Shown: positions 22,661 through 34,575 of the stretch, piece after piece
Layout: every line of letters starts with the position of its first letter
Position numbering within the stretch: position 1 is the stretch's first letter
Assembly: GCA_947652605.1 (NCBI GenBank)
Contig: OX393577.1
Coordinates: forward strand, 19,223,466-19,287,465
Direction of reading: 5' to 3'
Source of the DNA: Elmis aenea
Taxonomy: Eukaryota; Arthropoda; Insecta; Coleoptera; Elmidae
Length of the DNA stretch: 64,000 nucleotides
Made by a program: the position numbers and the translations under genes
The notes under the pieces: generated by a model
What the model saw: the letters and a program-made list of their open reading frames with translations, nothing else
Databases searched by the model: none
What the model was told of the DNA's origin: nothing

Positions 22661-23028
22661 CGTCGTCTTATTGAAAATGGCTACATCATCCTTGATATAT
22701 GTATTTAAAATGAAAGAAAAATAAGGAATTTAAATAAGCCACAGCCAACTATAGCTTCCATTAAAAAAAGGTAAGTTTGAGTCACTACTTTTTAACGGCG
22801 AGCGTATAATTTTTTTTTTAGTATCAATGAATTTATCATAAAAATGTCTAAAAATAATCTTTCTACTTTTTTTCGATATTTACAACGATAACGTATACAT
22901 GAAACATTATTAATATGACCAAAAAAACTTTTGAAAACGGTTCTGAGTTTGTTCCAAAAAACTGCACATTTTTATTAATTTAACTGTTTCTCTATGTTGA
23001 ATTTTAAGCTAGAATTTGGACCACCCTG
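21501..23028. repeat. Large foldback element of the GGTGGTCCAAATTCGATGG family, older copy
   Basis: Left end GAGTGGTCCAAACTTGATGG; right end AGAATTTGGACCACCCTG. Inner blocks match the younger 1.2-kb copy at 38132-39360: GTGTCATATCTCCGTTATTG, CTCATGTGGTACAAGTTAC, TTGTTGTTATCTTATATTC. The arms meet near 22470-22490 (loop CTGATTCCCGACCAAGTT). A 404-bp element (21595-21998) is inserted in the left arm, and long A/T runs lie at 22280 and 22640. Confidence 0.85.
21595..21998 (+). mobile_element. TTAA-flanked MITE, piggyBac-type (404 bp)
   Basis: TTAA sits on both sides (21591-21594 and 21999-22002). The ends are CACTTAAGCGCCA and, inverted, CACGTTAAGTGCCACCA, so terminal repeats of about 13-16 bases. 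The host foldback sequence resumes exactly after the second TTAA. TTAA duplication is typical of piggyBac transposons. A 98-codon ORF inside (21619-21915) is lysine-rich at low complexity; I do not recognise a domain and would not call it a protein. Confidence 0.75.
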
Positions 23029-23522
23029 GACAGTATAATTATGTGCACATGTAATTTAACAAATAATTTAAACGATTCTACTTTTTAAAATCTGTTTATG
23101 AATATATTATCCAAAATTGTCATCGTACTTGTGACAAACTGTATATAAATGTTTGGCATTTAAAAAGTAATGGCAATTCTAGTTACATTCTTAAACGGAT
23201 TTCGTTTTTCGGAAAATTTTGTTAAATGCTGCTAATTTAAGTGACTCTAAGCCCGGGTGCATAAAGCTCTTCATATCACATTTCAGCATCAAAGATGAAA
23301 CTATTTTAGAAAACTCATTGTAAAGTTTCTAGGTTAACTTAACAGGCGATCTGGAGCGCCTTATGAGGTCGGGCATAGGACTCGTAATAACAAAATACAC
23401 ATTTACTGATTTATGCGGTAGAAATTTGTCACTTTTCAAATAAAATATACAAAAAATGCATACTTGAAAATTGTAGGCTTGGCGAATTCGATTTTACAGA
23501 TGTTTTTTTTTTTTCGTTGCAG

Positions 23523-23694
23523 GGTATTTGAAAAACTCCGAACGTATTTTGGTCAACATGGTGAGACCATACCCATGTCTTTTGTACTTGGGTTTTACGT
23601 TACATTAGTTGTTAAACGATGGTGGGAGCAGTACAAATTGCTTCCCTGGCCTGATACGCTTGCTCTCTTCCTGAATGCTGGCATTCCAGGTGCG
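23523..23694 (+). CDS. Bestrophin exon 3 (pore neck)
   Basis: Acceptor after a T-rich tract (TCGTTGCAG), donor GCG|GTACGT. The first base completes AGG (Arg), then 57 codons: VFEKLRTYFGQHGETIP, MSFVLGFYVTLVV, KRWWEQYKLLPWPD, TLALFLNAGIPGA. IP-SFVLGFYV-LVV is the family's pore-lining helix. A second donor-like CCAG|GTGCGG exists six bases earlier, but using it would break the GADER joint. Confidence 0.96.
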
Positions 23695-25050
23695 GTACGT
23701 ATCTATTAAATACCTATAGGTAATTAGATTTAATCAGGATATGCTTGTAGTTGATTTGAACTGTAAAATGTACGTAAAAATCGAGTAGCAATCAAATATT
23801 TCACGTTCTAAAGGAGATAGTTTTTTTGAACGAAGGGAAGTCTATGGCGTTTTCACTAAAGCTGCCGACGAAGCTTTAAATAAAGTTTATGGGATTAACA
23901 GAATGTGCAAAAATGCATCCTGTACTTACCAAAAGCTTTTTGAAACCCTGCGTTATTTTGGTGAAGACCTTTCATACGCCGTGCTGTTCTGAATTATTTG
24001 TTTATCAGTCATGTTAATATTTAATTGTTGATAGATTTTTCACACATAACCCATAACAGTTAACGCTTATCTGAAATTTATTTAACGTATTTAATCAATT
24101 TAAAAGCCTCTGATTTGTTTTCTAAACTAAACATTCCCATAATTTATGAAATCGATTTGACAGTTTTGGAATTTAATTTTTGTACTTGGGCACATAATTT
24201 TCGAGCCCAGAAGAAATTTTAATGATCCTATTTAAGGGGTTTACTGGTCTTCGAATATAATAAATAAGTGGCCATTGATTCACGACACATTGTCCGTACC
24301 TCGTATAAATTAAATTTTTGTAAAAAAAAATGAATTTTGACGTAGTAAAAAAATGCCGCCAAAGATTGATCTTCTTCGTTTATTAGGTAAAAAGTATTAC
24401 TTCCAGATACTATTCAAAATATTTCGCGTTGTCCTGATGCGATACAACTCATTTGTCTTCATTTGTTGTAAACTATTATAACTTCATTTCATTACTCTTG
24501 CTTTATGGTAATGTGCACCTAATTCTATTTTGGTATTAGTTTAAACTTTATTTTTATTACAGTTCTTATTTTTTTACAACTTGTCGGCCTTCTCATTACC
24601 TTTTATGCTTATGTGGGTCAGCTAATATTTGTCACCAAATAAAACTACATATCACGAAAAAAATTCAATTCCGGCATACTTATTTTTTTAAATGCATCAC
24701 TTAATATCTTAATTTCTAGCGACATATTTTTTCGAGTTCTTACGTCCAATGCAATATTTTATAGGATAGAGTTTTAAAATATATATATATATCTCTTGCT
24801 ATCTTTTACTATTGTCTTTTCGTTTAATGAATTGAATGATACTTCATAATATTTATTAAAAGAATGATGTGGTAAGCTGTGAAATAGACAACAACATACG
24901 GTTTTGATATCGAGTTAGCCAAGGTCGCGTCTGATCGGTTAGAATTCTACATCTACAGAGGTAAAACAAATCATAATTGAAAAGTCATTAAAATTGAAAC
25001 GCATCAAATTGTTTTTTTGGTTTTTAGTTTTTCCTTTATGTTTTTTAGTA
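23695..25050. other. Bestrophin intron 3, first part: nothing recognised
   Basis: AT-rich with a short TA run at 24780-24792. No element boundaries found. Confidence 0.5.
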
Positions 25051-25159
25051 TTCGGTGTTTTGTATGTTAGGATGCCTTTTTGAATAATTAATAACTGGGG
25101 CGTTAACTACTTTAATTTACATGGTTCGTATTATTTTACTTACAAGTTTAGTGTTATTT

Positions 25160-26140
25160 ATTATAAACACATGGGTTCCCGAGGCAGGCAGAGGCTGAAG
25201 CCAAGCGATTGGTGCAAAGGTGTATGCAGCGTACATAAAACAAAGAAGCTTGTGCCACTGATAACATTTAATAATTAGTAACAATTATGTACTCACCGGG
25301 GGGAACCCACCCCCGCGTATGATGCTGGATTGCCAGTGTTAATATAAGCCCATCACCATATTATAGTAACACACATAAATCTCCACTAAAGCCAAGCATA
25401 AATCAACAAGGTGGTCTCGCTCGCGTACCAAGCTGAAAGGCAAAGCATGGCGTCCCACGCATTATATAAATTAGCATGTGTATCAACATACACCCTGGAT
25501 CTCATCCAGTCAACTCCTGGACAACACTCCAGCTCAGCAACCTGGACAACACTCCAGATCAGCAACCTGGACAACAGCTATCAGACTCTCTGGTCACGTT
25601 GGGTACCGTTGGCATGCTTTGATGGCACCTGGGTGGACCCTCCGGCGTACGACCGGATCCCCACGCTTAAAGCGCCTCCTCACCCAGGTGTACCCTCATG
25701 GGGGCACCCCCCATAGGGCACCTACGGCCGGGAGGTGGACCCGCAAGCCCACTACCCCCCCAGCACCCTGTATGGAGAAATGGAGAGAAATTAGCAGCAT
25801 GATTAGTACATTACCAAATGATTGCAATCCAAAACACAATAACACAAATAGCACATTAACATAATAATACCCAATAACTGCAGTAGTACTTTACTAAAGG
25901 CCATCTAATACAATCGCATACTACATGCACTACACAATGGCTAGCCAACCCTTTATCTTATAACCTCACAGCATCACATACATATAACATGTATAATTCT
26001 AACAGCTTATACTAAGACTGTCGAAAGTGAACTGTATATCTCGAGTGTCCCCCGCAAGGGGTTGCGTCTGGCCGACACATAATATAAACAGTCTTGGGTC
26101 ACTTTACCTGCCTCCAACGAAACCAAGAACTAAAACGCAA
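25160..26140. other. GC-rich unidentified segment in intron 3, possibly a solo LTR or other element
   Basis: Composition changes sharply here: CCGGGGGGAACCCACCCCC at 25298, CGTACGACCGGATCCCCACG near 25645, CCACTACCCCCCCAGCACC near 25750, CCCGCAAGGGGTTGCG near 26050. Three imperfect tandem units of about 25 bases built on CAACCTGGACAACACTCCAG lie at 25504-25580. Two overlapping ORFs (25411-25716, 25478-25864) are Pro/Trp-rich and match nothing I know. Near 26083 TATAAACAG is followed by a C-rich stretch, which could be an LTR promoter. Edges not established. Confidence 0.35.
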
Positions 26141-26476
26141 CATACTATCTTTGTTTAAATGTAACATATGCTTTAGTGTATAATGAACGTAATTATTAGC
26201 ATCTTAAATCCAATAACTAACTATTATCTTAGTTTATCGAATATCATAAACAGAAAATAAAGGTAAAATACCTTAGACAAAAATATGAGCCTTTCATGTA
26301 TTAAAATTGTTTTTAATTTAATAATAAATAACTTACTTTTTAATGAAATCCACAGGAAAATTATACTTTGCCTAAATAATTTTAATTAGAGCTTTTCAAA
26401 ATATTCTTGCATTATTTTATTGGCCAAAATTTTAATGTTGTGCAATGATGCTTATATTTTCTGAATATGGTAAATA

Positions 26477-28397
26477 CAGTGAGCTCGCGTTATAAGCAAC
26501 CCACGATATAAGCAACTCGCGTTATAAGCGACACTCGATATAAGCAACTATCGTATCAAAGTACACGATATAAGCAACTGTCAGTGTGACAGTTAAAAAT
26601 ACAAATATCTAAAATACTATTGCAGATATAACAATGAAATTTTGTATCTGAGCGTTATGGTATTTTTCGGATTCGATGGAAATATTAAGGTTGCAATGCG
26701 ACTTCCGGTTCAACCGGAAACGGACTCAAACTTTGAAATTTTGAATAGAACATCTGTATATTTTTACATTTTTGAATTTGTCTTAAAATTTACTTTAATA
26801 AATGTAAAAGGTTATATGGGTCTAAAGTCAACAGTTTTCAAAATATTTACATTTTTACGAAAATTTTGAGTGATATAGCACTTCAGTTTCTTTTTTAACA
26901 TTCAGGTTATTTAAAAGGGCAGTAAAATATCTTCTGAAATCTAGATTAACAATAGATTTTTTAACAATCATTTTATTTTTAGGAGATTATTAATATACAG
27001 CGTCATTCAAAAAGTCTGCAACGAATGGAAAAGTTTTTTATTTTTTTCTCATAAAATTGTATTCTTGATAAAAGTTGGTGCATGGTCTAAAACTAATTTT
27101 AAGATGAAAAAAGTTCAATAAAAAATCATATGACACTAGATATTAGTGATCTTTGAAATATTTTAAGAGATACAAAAAAAATTATGGACAGAGTTTTTAA
27201 AAATCCCAAAATAAGGCTAGATTTAAATTTTGACGGTCAAATTTCAATTTTTATTTTTTAAGAAATTTTAACATTCAAAAGTCTGCAACTAAGGAAAAAT
27301 TTTATTTTTATCTAAAAAAGTTATTAAGAATCTAAAAACCGAACTAGGTTTAAATTCTGAGGATTAAATTCTAATTTTTATTTTTTAAGAAGTTAACATT
27401 TAAAGTCTGCAACAAATGGAAAATATCCTAACTTTTTATTCAACTTTTTTTCATCTTAAAATTAGTTGTAGACCATTTATGTACCAACTTTAACAAAAAA
27501 AAATTTTTCTGACAAATTGATAATAAAAAATGGTTCTATTTGTTGCACTTTTTTAATGTTTAAGTTTCTTAAAAAATAAAAATTAGAATGTGACGATCTA
27601 AATTTAAATTTAGCCTTATTTTTAGATTCTAAATATTTTTTTTAAATAGTTTTTTGTTTCTCTTAAAATAAGAGCACTTTATTCTTGAGAATATTTCAAA
27701 AAGTCGCTAAAATCTAGCGTCCTATGATTTTTTATTGAACTTTTTTCATCTTAAAATTAGTTTTAGACCATGCACCAACTTTTATCAAGAATAAAATTTT
27801 CTGAGAAATCAATAATAAAAAATTTTTCAATTTGTTGCAGACTTTTTGAATGACGCTGTATAATAATATAATAAACTCGTAGGTTAAATTACTAAAATTT
27901 TTTGGCTTTATATAATTTACCAAAGACCATAAGTTCAATTTATGATTGTCGGTGGAATTAGCACACGGTATAATAGTTACCTAACTCGTTGCTTAGATAT
28001 TTTTCTCCCGGGAATATTTTTTTTACGTGTATTAACAAGAGTTTTGTCCGGTAAACACTTGTAAAATAAGGCCGTTTCATCCGCTCTGTATACTTGCCAT
28101 GAAATCACATCATATTTTTTTATTTGAGAGATGTATAAGTACATAGATCACGACTAAAGGTACGTGGCACGCGCGTATTTCGTTTGACATAGGTACGTAC
28201 AGATCACCATAGCAACGCGCCAACGATCGCTTTGTTATGTTGTAAACTTTTATTTTTAGTTTTACTACTAAAAACAAGATTTATTTATGTTAAAAATCGA
28301 ATCGTTTCTATTTCTATCATATAAGCAACTTTCACGTTATAAGCAACTTTTAGATCGGAATTGGCCGCCGTTAGTTGCTTATAACGCGAGCTCACTG
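26477..28397. mobile_element. Pogo/Tigger-like non-autonomous element (TA target)
   Basis: Ends CAGTGAGCTCGCGTTATAAG on the left and the exact inverse on the right (CTTATAACGCGAGCTCACTG), each flanked by TA. The TTATAA-rich CAGTG ends resemble Tigger/pogo elements. Behind each end are several copies of a 12-base unit (GATATAAGCAAC / GTTATAAGCAAC): five on the left (26491-26579), two or three on the right (28318-28388). The foldback 26998-27858 is inserted inside. No transposase recognised. Confidence 0.8.
26998..27858. repeat. CAGCGTCATTC foldback element, copy 3
   Basis: TA-CAGCGTCATTCAAAAAGTC at the left, ACTTTTTGAATGACGCTG-TA at the right, length 861. The block GGTGCATGGTCTAAAACTAA is inverted near 27755-27780. 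It is nested in the pogo-like element 26477-28397. Confidence 0.85.
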
Positions 28398-28418
28398 TAC
28401 ACCTAAGCAACGCATTTC

Positions 28419-30170
28419 TAAAGCCTCGTTCACATGGTGACACTAGCGTCGTGACACTAGGTGGCACGATATCGCTTGACATTCGGTGTCACGACACTAG
28501 TTAGTAATATAATATATTTGAGTGTCGCGACATCAGTATAAAACAGCCGCACTTATAACTGCAGCAACGAATGTTGTAAAGCAACTAATTATTTTGAAGT
28601 CGCTATATTCGATAATAGATTTGTCCCATAAACAAGGATATTGTTAATAGTGCTCTAAAATCGTTAGAACATTTATTGAGGACATGATAAATTGGAAATC
28701 AATGACAAACAAATGTATATTATTTGTATATTATGATAAATACACACTTTCAAAATCTAAAAGTATGGTATGCAGTGGTGAGCTGTAGGGGGCTCGCGGG
28801 GGCTCGCGCGAGCCCTTTGTTAAATAATTCCTTAATTTGCGAGCCCCTTGTTCTTCTTGTTAACCATTTTCTCAAGAAAAAATATATCTTAAAATCATTG
28901 CCATTACATGCATTTGTAAAGCGACGTAGTCATGCCTATCAAGCAATGACGATTAAATTTAAAATAACCCGTCGCACAATAGAAATTTGAATTATGTACA
29001 ATCACTCCATTATTCACGTTTGAATTTAAAATGCCATTTTTTTTCCAACATATAATTAAGATTATTTTTTTGTTTTTATTTAACTATGAGCGAGCCCTTT
29101 GTTAAAAATTTCATAGCTCACCACTTATGTATGTTAACGTCAAGTACCGCATTTTTAACAACAAAAGTTGGCAGTTGATATCAACGTCACGACATCGCGT
29201 TGACATCGCCAGCAGTGGCGCGCCGTTGGTATTAATCGTCGTGGTGCGAACTCATTTCTGGCGCCCTAAATCCATATTGTTAATGCCACGGATAAAAAAT
29301 GTACAATTGGCAACATTCGATAGAGAGTAGAGAGAAGTTAGTGTTATTATAGTATTATAAATGAAAATTGACATTGTCATTTTACTTTTACGTAGTAGTA
29401 AACGTAGGTTCAGAGTTCAGAAGCCTGTTGAAATATCGGGAACTTTTCGACATAAATTTTAGCTAGATGGCGATAAGTCTACGAATGAAATTTAGATTGA
29501 CAATAAATTAATTAACACTTTTCAACATTTTTAATATATCATGCAGAGCGCTTTTCACCCTTGGTCAAAATAGTGAGATTTTAAACATATATAGCAACTC
29601 ATTTTTGTTCAAATACAACACTATTTTCTTAGTCTCATAGAAAATGTAATTGTCCTTCAAAAACAATAAGCCTGATTTATAACTAAAATTGATATTTTCC
29701 GAGATTTGTCATCAAATCTGGAACATACGATAACGGTCAGATACCAGATTTTATTGTAATATCTTCAATAATATCCGTGTGTTTCCATACTTTTGCGCAG
29801 CACTGTATGTTATGTTTACATGTAATTCTGATTTTGTTGAATTTATGTGAATTACGTTTATGTTTTTGGTCTTTAATATTTTTTTAAACCCTTTATCATA
29901 TATTTTCCTGTTCCAATTTCAACTAAATAAAGAAAGTGAGTTGGCGATTTTGGCTACATCGGCGTTCTCTGTTGGCGATTTTGGCTACTTTAGCGCGCTT
30001 TTTTGGCGATTCAAGCAACAATTCACCAGGTCACCCTGAGTGCAAGTGCTATTCCTTTTGTTGGGCTCGTATCTTTTGGCCTTCTTTCGCTTTTGCAAAA
30101 AAACATATGATTGAGGCGCCCCTGATCGCCAGTGTTACGGCACTAGCGTCACCATGTGAACGAGGCTTTA
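28419..30170. mobile_element. DNA transposon remnant with 30-base inverted ends
   Basis: Left end TAAAGCCTCGTTCACATGGT, then GACACTAGCG; right end the inverse (CGCTAGTG.. replaced by CACTAGCGTCACCATGTGAA then CGAGGCTTTA). The flanks share GCATTT (left GCATTTC, right CTGCATTTG), but the duplication length is not clear. Superfamily not assigned. Near 29940-30010 three near-copies of GTTGGCGATTTTGGCTAC stand in tandem. A hAT MITE (28773-29126) is inserted in it. Confidence 0.65.
28773..29126. mobile_element. CAGTGGTGAGCTG hAT MITE, copy 1 (354 bp)
   Basis: Left end CAGTGGTGAGCTGTAGGGGG; right end TTTCATAGCTCACCACTT. Nearly identical throughout to 60357-60718. The flanking 8-mers ATGGTATG and ATGTATGT match only with a shift. 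Confidence 0.8.
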
Positions 30171-31489
30171 CCTGCATTTGTTTAAAAACATCCTGAAACA
30201 ATTTTTACTGTTCTTTATTTTTTATTGACAAAAATTCGATACTTTTGCAATGTCTACTGAAAATGTTTATAACACCATAAGCTACTATTTATCAAAGTTT
30301 GGTACGCTTACCTCAGGGAGTACGCGACAAGGTTTTAACATTTTGTATTTTACTTCAGCAGTTTTTATCTGTAGAAATGTGTGTATGAAAGTTTTCTTTG
30401 AAATTACCCCAAACTATTCCTATCTTCGGCTAAGAGAAATAAGCCGGTAAAACCAAATGCTCAAAAAATATCTTTTTAATAAGTAACCGGAATATGGTTT
30501 TGATTAATCAGCTAAAAAATCTGTCAGTTTGCATCAAGCATTAACTCATGACCCCATCATGTTTACCTGTTCTGTAATCGTTTCTAAAGTATGTCCGCTG
30601 GACCGGAAAACTAAAATCATTTTCTATGTAGAGCAGAGCATACCACGTACCGTATGAGGTGTTAAACATTTAGATGTCATAAAAAAGTGAAACACCTTAA
30701 TTGGTGTTAGTTATATAAACAAATAGCAGCCGACCTAATAATTGACGTATAATACGCTAAATGTGCAGTGTAGGTGACGAGTCAGCAACATTTACACAAT
30801 CGTCTCGTGATGAATTTATTAATGTATGATTAGCACACAAAGATGGTGTTTTAATTTTTAATTAATTACTTTGTATGCACCGAGCAGACTTGGGTACAGT
30901 TGTAATTTCAATTAATTGCGAGTTGCTATTTAAAGTAATTATTTTTATTGGTTATTTGTCACATGGACTTTAACTTGTTGATTTATGCCGTTTATAGTCA
31001 ACCGAGAATTTATGACTAGAAATTACTGCTGTAAAAATAAATTATAATATAGGTATGTATTGCAAAAGGAAATTAAATAAATCTTATAACTATTTTGTTC
31101 AAATAATGTAATAAACTTGCCTTTAAAAGTTTTTTGTATAGGACCTGTTAAGATAAAATCCCTTATAGATAAATACTTTTGAATAGTTTTTTTGTGACAC
31201 AACATACTTTAAAAAATGTTATTTGTTTGTGTCTTTCTGAAATGCCCGTAATAAAGGAGTGCTTAAAGATCTGCAAAAAGTTATTGTAATTTCTCAAAAT
31301 TCGATAAATTTACTCACAATAAATTAAACATTTTTAATTTATCCTCTTATATGGTTAGAAATATTACAAGCATTAATAAAAATGCCGGTTCTTATAATAG
31401 ACAAAATTTTTTGAAGACTTTTAAAAACCACAAAACAAATTTAAAATGTGAACTGGCGAACTCCTATGATTTTGAAATAGTAAGATTTC
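30171..31489. other. Intron 3: unassigned AT-rich DNA
   Basis: No gene or element recognised. Confidence 0.4.
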
Positions 31490-31599
31490 GTTGCATAAAG
31501 TAGTTTACACCGCATTTTTGAGTTAACCTCTGGTATAGGAAACCTAATGCAAACAGTCCAGGTTAACTCAGAAATGCAGTGTGAACCACTTTATGCAAC
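31490..31599. repeat. 110-bp hairpin element
   Basis: Left arm GTTGCATAAAGTAGTTTACA..GAGTTAACCT, right arm AGGTTAACTCAGAAATGCAG..CTTTATGCAAC, about 41 bases each with a few mismatches and a loop of about 28 bases. Confidence 0.85.
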
Positions 31600-32972
31600 C
31601 GGGTCTAAGTCTTGTAAAACGTTATAAAATAAACTGTACAAACTAATTTCTTACTCTCAAAGAAGCATTAAAGTACATAGATTATACAACAAAGTGTGAA
31701 TTTATTAATACTTCTAAGACATAAAATGTAAAATAAAATTAAAGGTGCCAATGGCCACTGTAGCCGACGTACCTAAAAATAAATCTACAATAAAAAAAAA
31801 CTAATTTTTAACCCACTTTCAGAAAAAAGTAAAAAGCTTCCTACAAATATAATTGCTTAATTATATTTGTAGTCAGCAATTATATTTGTAGTCCGATAAC
31901 TTAAAATTACTTCAAAAGTTAGTAATTTTACAAAGGTTTGCCTAAAGATAAATAGCATATTTTTAAATTTAGTCAACTCTGCATACTTCTAAACATGGTT
32001 AAAATATATTTTAAATTAGTGCATAGTCGATTAAAAAATATATGACGAATTTTCTAGTGACAATGCTTTGACTATTATTATGAAATGTTTTAAGATTTTG
32101 GTAAAGGTAAAATGAACCTTATCTAATAAACTTTTTACGACTTTAACATGCATATTACAATCACACAATATTTAACCACATATCTATAATTTAAATTTTA
32201 GTTTTTATTACCTGTTATCAGTAAATGTTATGTTTATAATAAAACTTAATTTTATCTATAGTCATTAATCTTTTGCGGTGGTTATAACATAATAACAACA
32301 AAAAATACAGTGCTATAATATATTAAGTATACACACAAAGTAAAGCAACTGTACAGGTAGTTAGAGAGACACAAATAAAATTATTTTAAAGTTTCGGCAA
32401 ACGTTTTCAGTTGATTTTTAATATTTTTTTAAATTATCACCCGCTTTTATGTTCAGATTTAAATTGAATCCTCTTAAATCAGTTCAAAACAACAACTTAT
32501 CCATTAAATTCGTTACTCTAATTAAAACAATATGATATTATAAACACAAATAATAATTATTAGCAAAATTTGCAAGCAGAGAAAGTTGCTACCTTTCACA
32601 TTTGCTCATTTTGTGTTGCAATTTAAACGAATCGATGGAAATGCTTTTGCAATCTATAGCTAAAAATAAAACTAAACTACTGTATAAGGAAATAACGTTC
32701 GACCGACACTTGCACATTACAACAGAGAGTTTAGTTTACGAACAAAATTAAAATTATGTCGGCAGCAGGTTGATATTGTGATAAGCATTAACAAAGTAAT
32801 TCAACAAGACGGTTAACTATTTATAGAAGTACTTTCACCAAGACTATTTTTGTTATTTTACAAGAGTTTGTAACTAAAAACCGAGTAATGGCTGTAGATA
32901 CAATCACAAGCAAAATTTATCAGAAAATTGGACAAAAACACACTTAAATGGTTGCTTATAGGGTTGTTCATG
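31600..32972. other. Intron 3: unassigned AT-rich DNA
   Basis: Contains a short direct repeat (AATTATATTTGTAGTC..AG at 31858-31893). Nothing else recognised. Confidence 0.4.
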
Positions 32973-32980
32973 GTATTAAA

Positions 32981-34567
32981 CAGGAATGGGGTGTCGGCAG
33001 AGAAAAAATCGACTCCGACTCCCGACTCCTATCAATAAAAAAATTACTGCACCTATATTTACTACTGAAAACTTTGGTTTAACCAGTTTCTTGATAATAA
33101 GGTTAAATTAAACTATGGTTTGCTGGTTTTAACAGGTTTATTATAATTTTTTATATATTAAAACGTCCTAGATGTTTCGCCGAACGAGTTTTTTTCAGCA
33201 TCCTCAGGGCTAAAAAGTTATTTTTATAAAAAAAAAATTACAGTTACTAGTTTATGAAGTAATTTACATTAAGCTAAATTTAAATTAATTCTTAATAATA
33301 CTTACAAGTTTCAATGATGAAAAAATTTTTAGATGTTGAAATATTGATAAATTGGAAAATATTGATAAAGTGGAAATTGATAAAATTGAAATATTAATAA
33401 ATGATTTGACAATTATATTATTAAAGAAGATCACCACCAAAAAAGGACTATAACATTTTAAAACCTACATTTATTTAAAACAACCACAATTTGGAGACAC
33501 AACATGTTAAAAATTTTCTTGTAAATGAATAGAAATCCACTGTTTGTACGTTAAAATTTGACAAGGCAATTTTTTTTTCAAGTATTAGTTATTGTTATAC
33601 TTTTAAGCTAAAGATGTCACCACTTAACTACCGAGCTTAGACAAAATTCTTAGCATAATTAATCTAAAGAACATTACACACTATATACTATAATGTATTT
33701 ACTACAGTGAAAGCCGGTTATTTTTTTTTCGTTCCCAAGTGTGTTATAAAATGGTAAACAGAGTTTATTTTCATATGTTTACTAAATAATAAAGAATAAA
33801 AAACTAAGTTTTTTTTTAATAAAAATATAAAATTTTCAGCAATTCGGTTACACCGCGGTTATCACATAACGCGAGTTTGCGGGGTTGTATTCGACCCGCG
33901 TTATAAGCTACTTTCATTGAACTTGTTTGGTATTTTACTAAAAGTAATATAATACTGTAATCGTATACTAGAACTGATAAATGTTAAAGATGAACTTATA
34001 AATTTATAATAACCATTTATTGCCGTTTTCTACTAAACACATTAAACTCTTAAAGACTATGATAAATATTTTATTAACGATTTATAAAATTTAACTAAAC
34101 AAAATAAACCATCCACATAAAAGTTTAAAAAACAGTAAGAAAACAAAATGTATTTTCTGTGAATATAAAGTCTTAACCATTTTATTTAATAATAATGCTA
34201 AGTACAAAAAGCAACGGCTTTTGTAAATTGTCAACACTGGGAAAGACTTGGTTTACTACAGTACGAACTACGAACCCTACCGTGCCTCACACGAATCTTG
34301 CGTTTTGTATTTGTGCGCTGTCTGTAAACCTTCACCAGTCAAGTATTTTATGTAGATAAAAATTGGACGTTACTTTATTCGTACCCGTTTCCTTTTCTTC
34401 TAACAAAATTCGATTAATATCGTAATTTTTTATTTTGTTTTGATTCTCGAAGAAATTAAATCAAAAAAGAGTCGAGAGTCGGTAGTTTATTCGACTCCCG
34501 ACTCCTCAAAAAAGCTTTGAATCCTCGATTCCTGACTCCCAACTTCGACTCCGACTCCCCATCCCTG
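32981..34567. mobile_element. Non-autonomous hAT element (1587 bp) with GACTCCGACTCC ends
   Basis: Left end CAGGAATGGGGTGTCGG followed by GACTCCGACTCCCGACTCC; right end GACTCCGACTCCCCATCCCTG, inverted to the hAT consensus CAGGGATGGGG. The 8-mers GTATTAAA and ATATTAAA flank it (one difference). Inside, 33703-33915 looks like pieces of a pogo-type element (CAGTGAAAGCCGGTTATTT at the left, CGCGTTATAAGCTAC at the right), and 33170-33215 has a stretch (GATGTTTCGCCGAACGAG, CAGCATCCTCAGGGCT) reminiscent of Penelope flanking DNA. Confidence 0.75.
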
Positions 34568-34575
34568 ATATTAAA

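Noticed and set aside
24780..24792. Microsatellite or promoter TATA run
   Set aside because: A short TA run inside an AT-rich intron with no other promoter signs.
25411..25864. Two overlapping Pro-rich ORFs
   Set aside because: Overlapping open frames in GC-rich DNA are expected by chance; no domain, splice context or start signal supports either.
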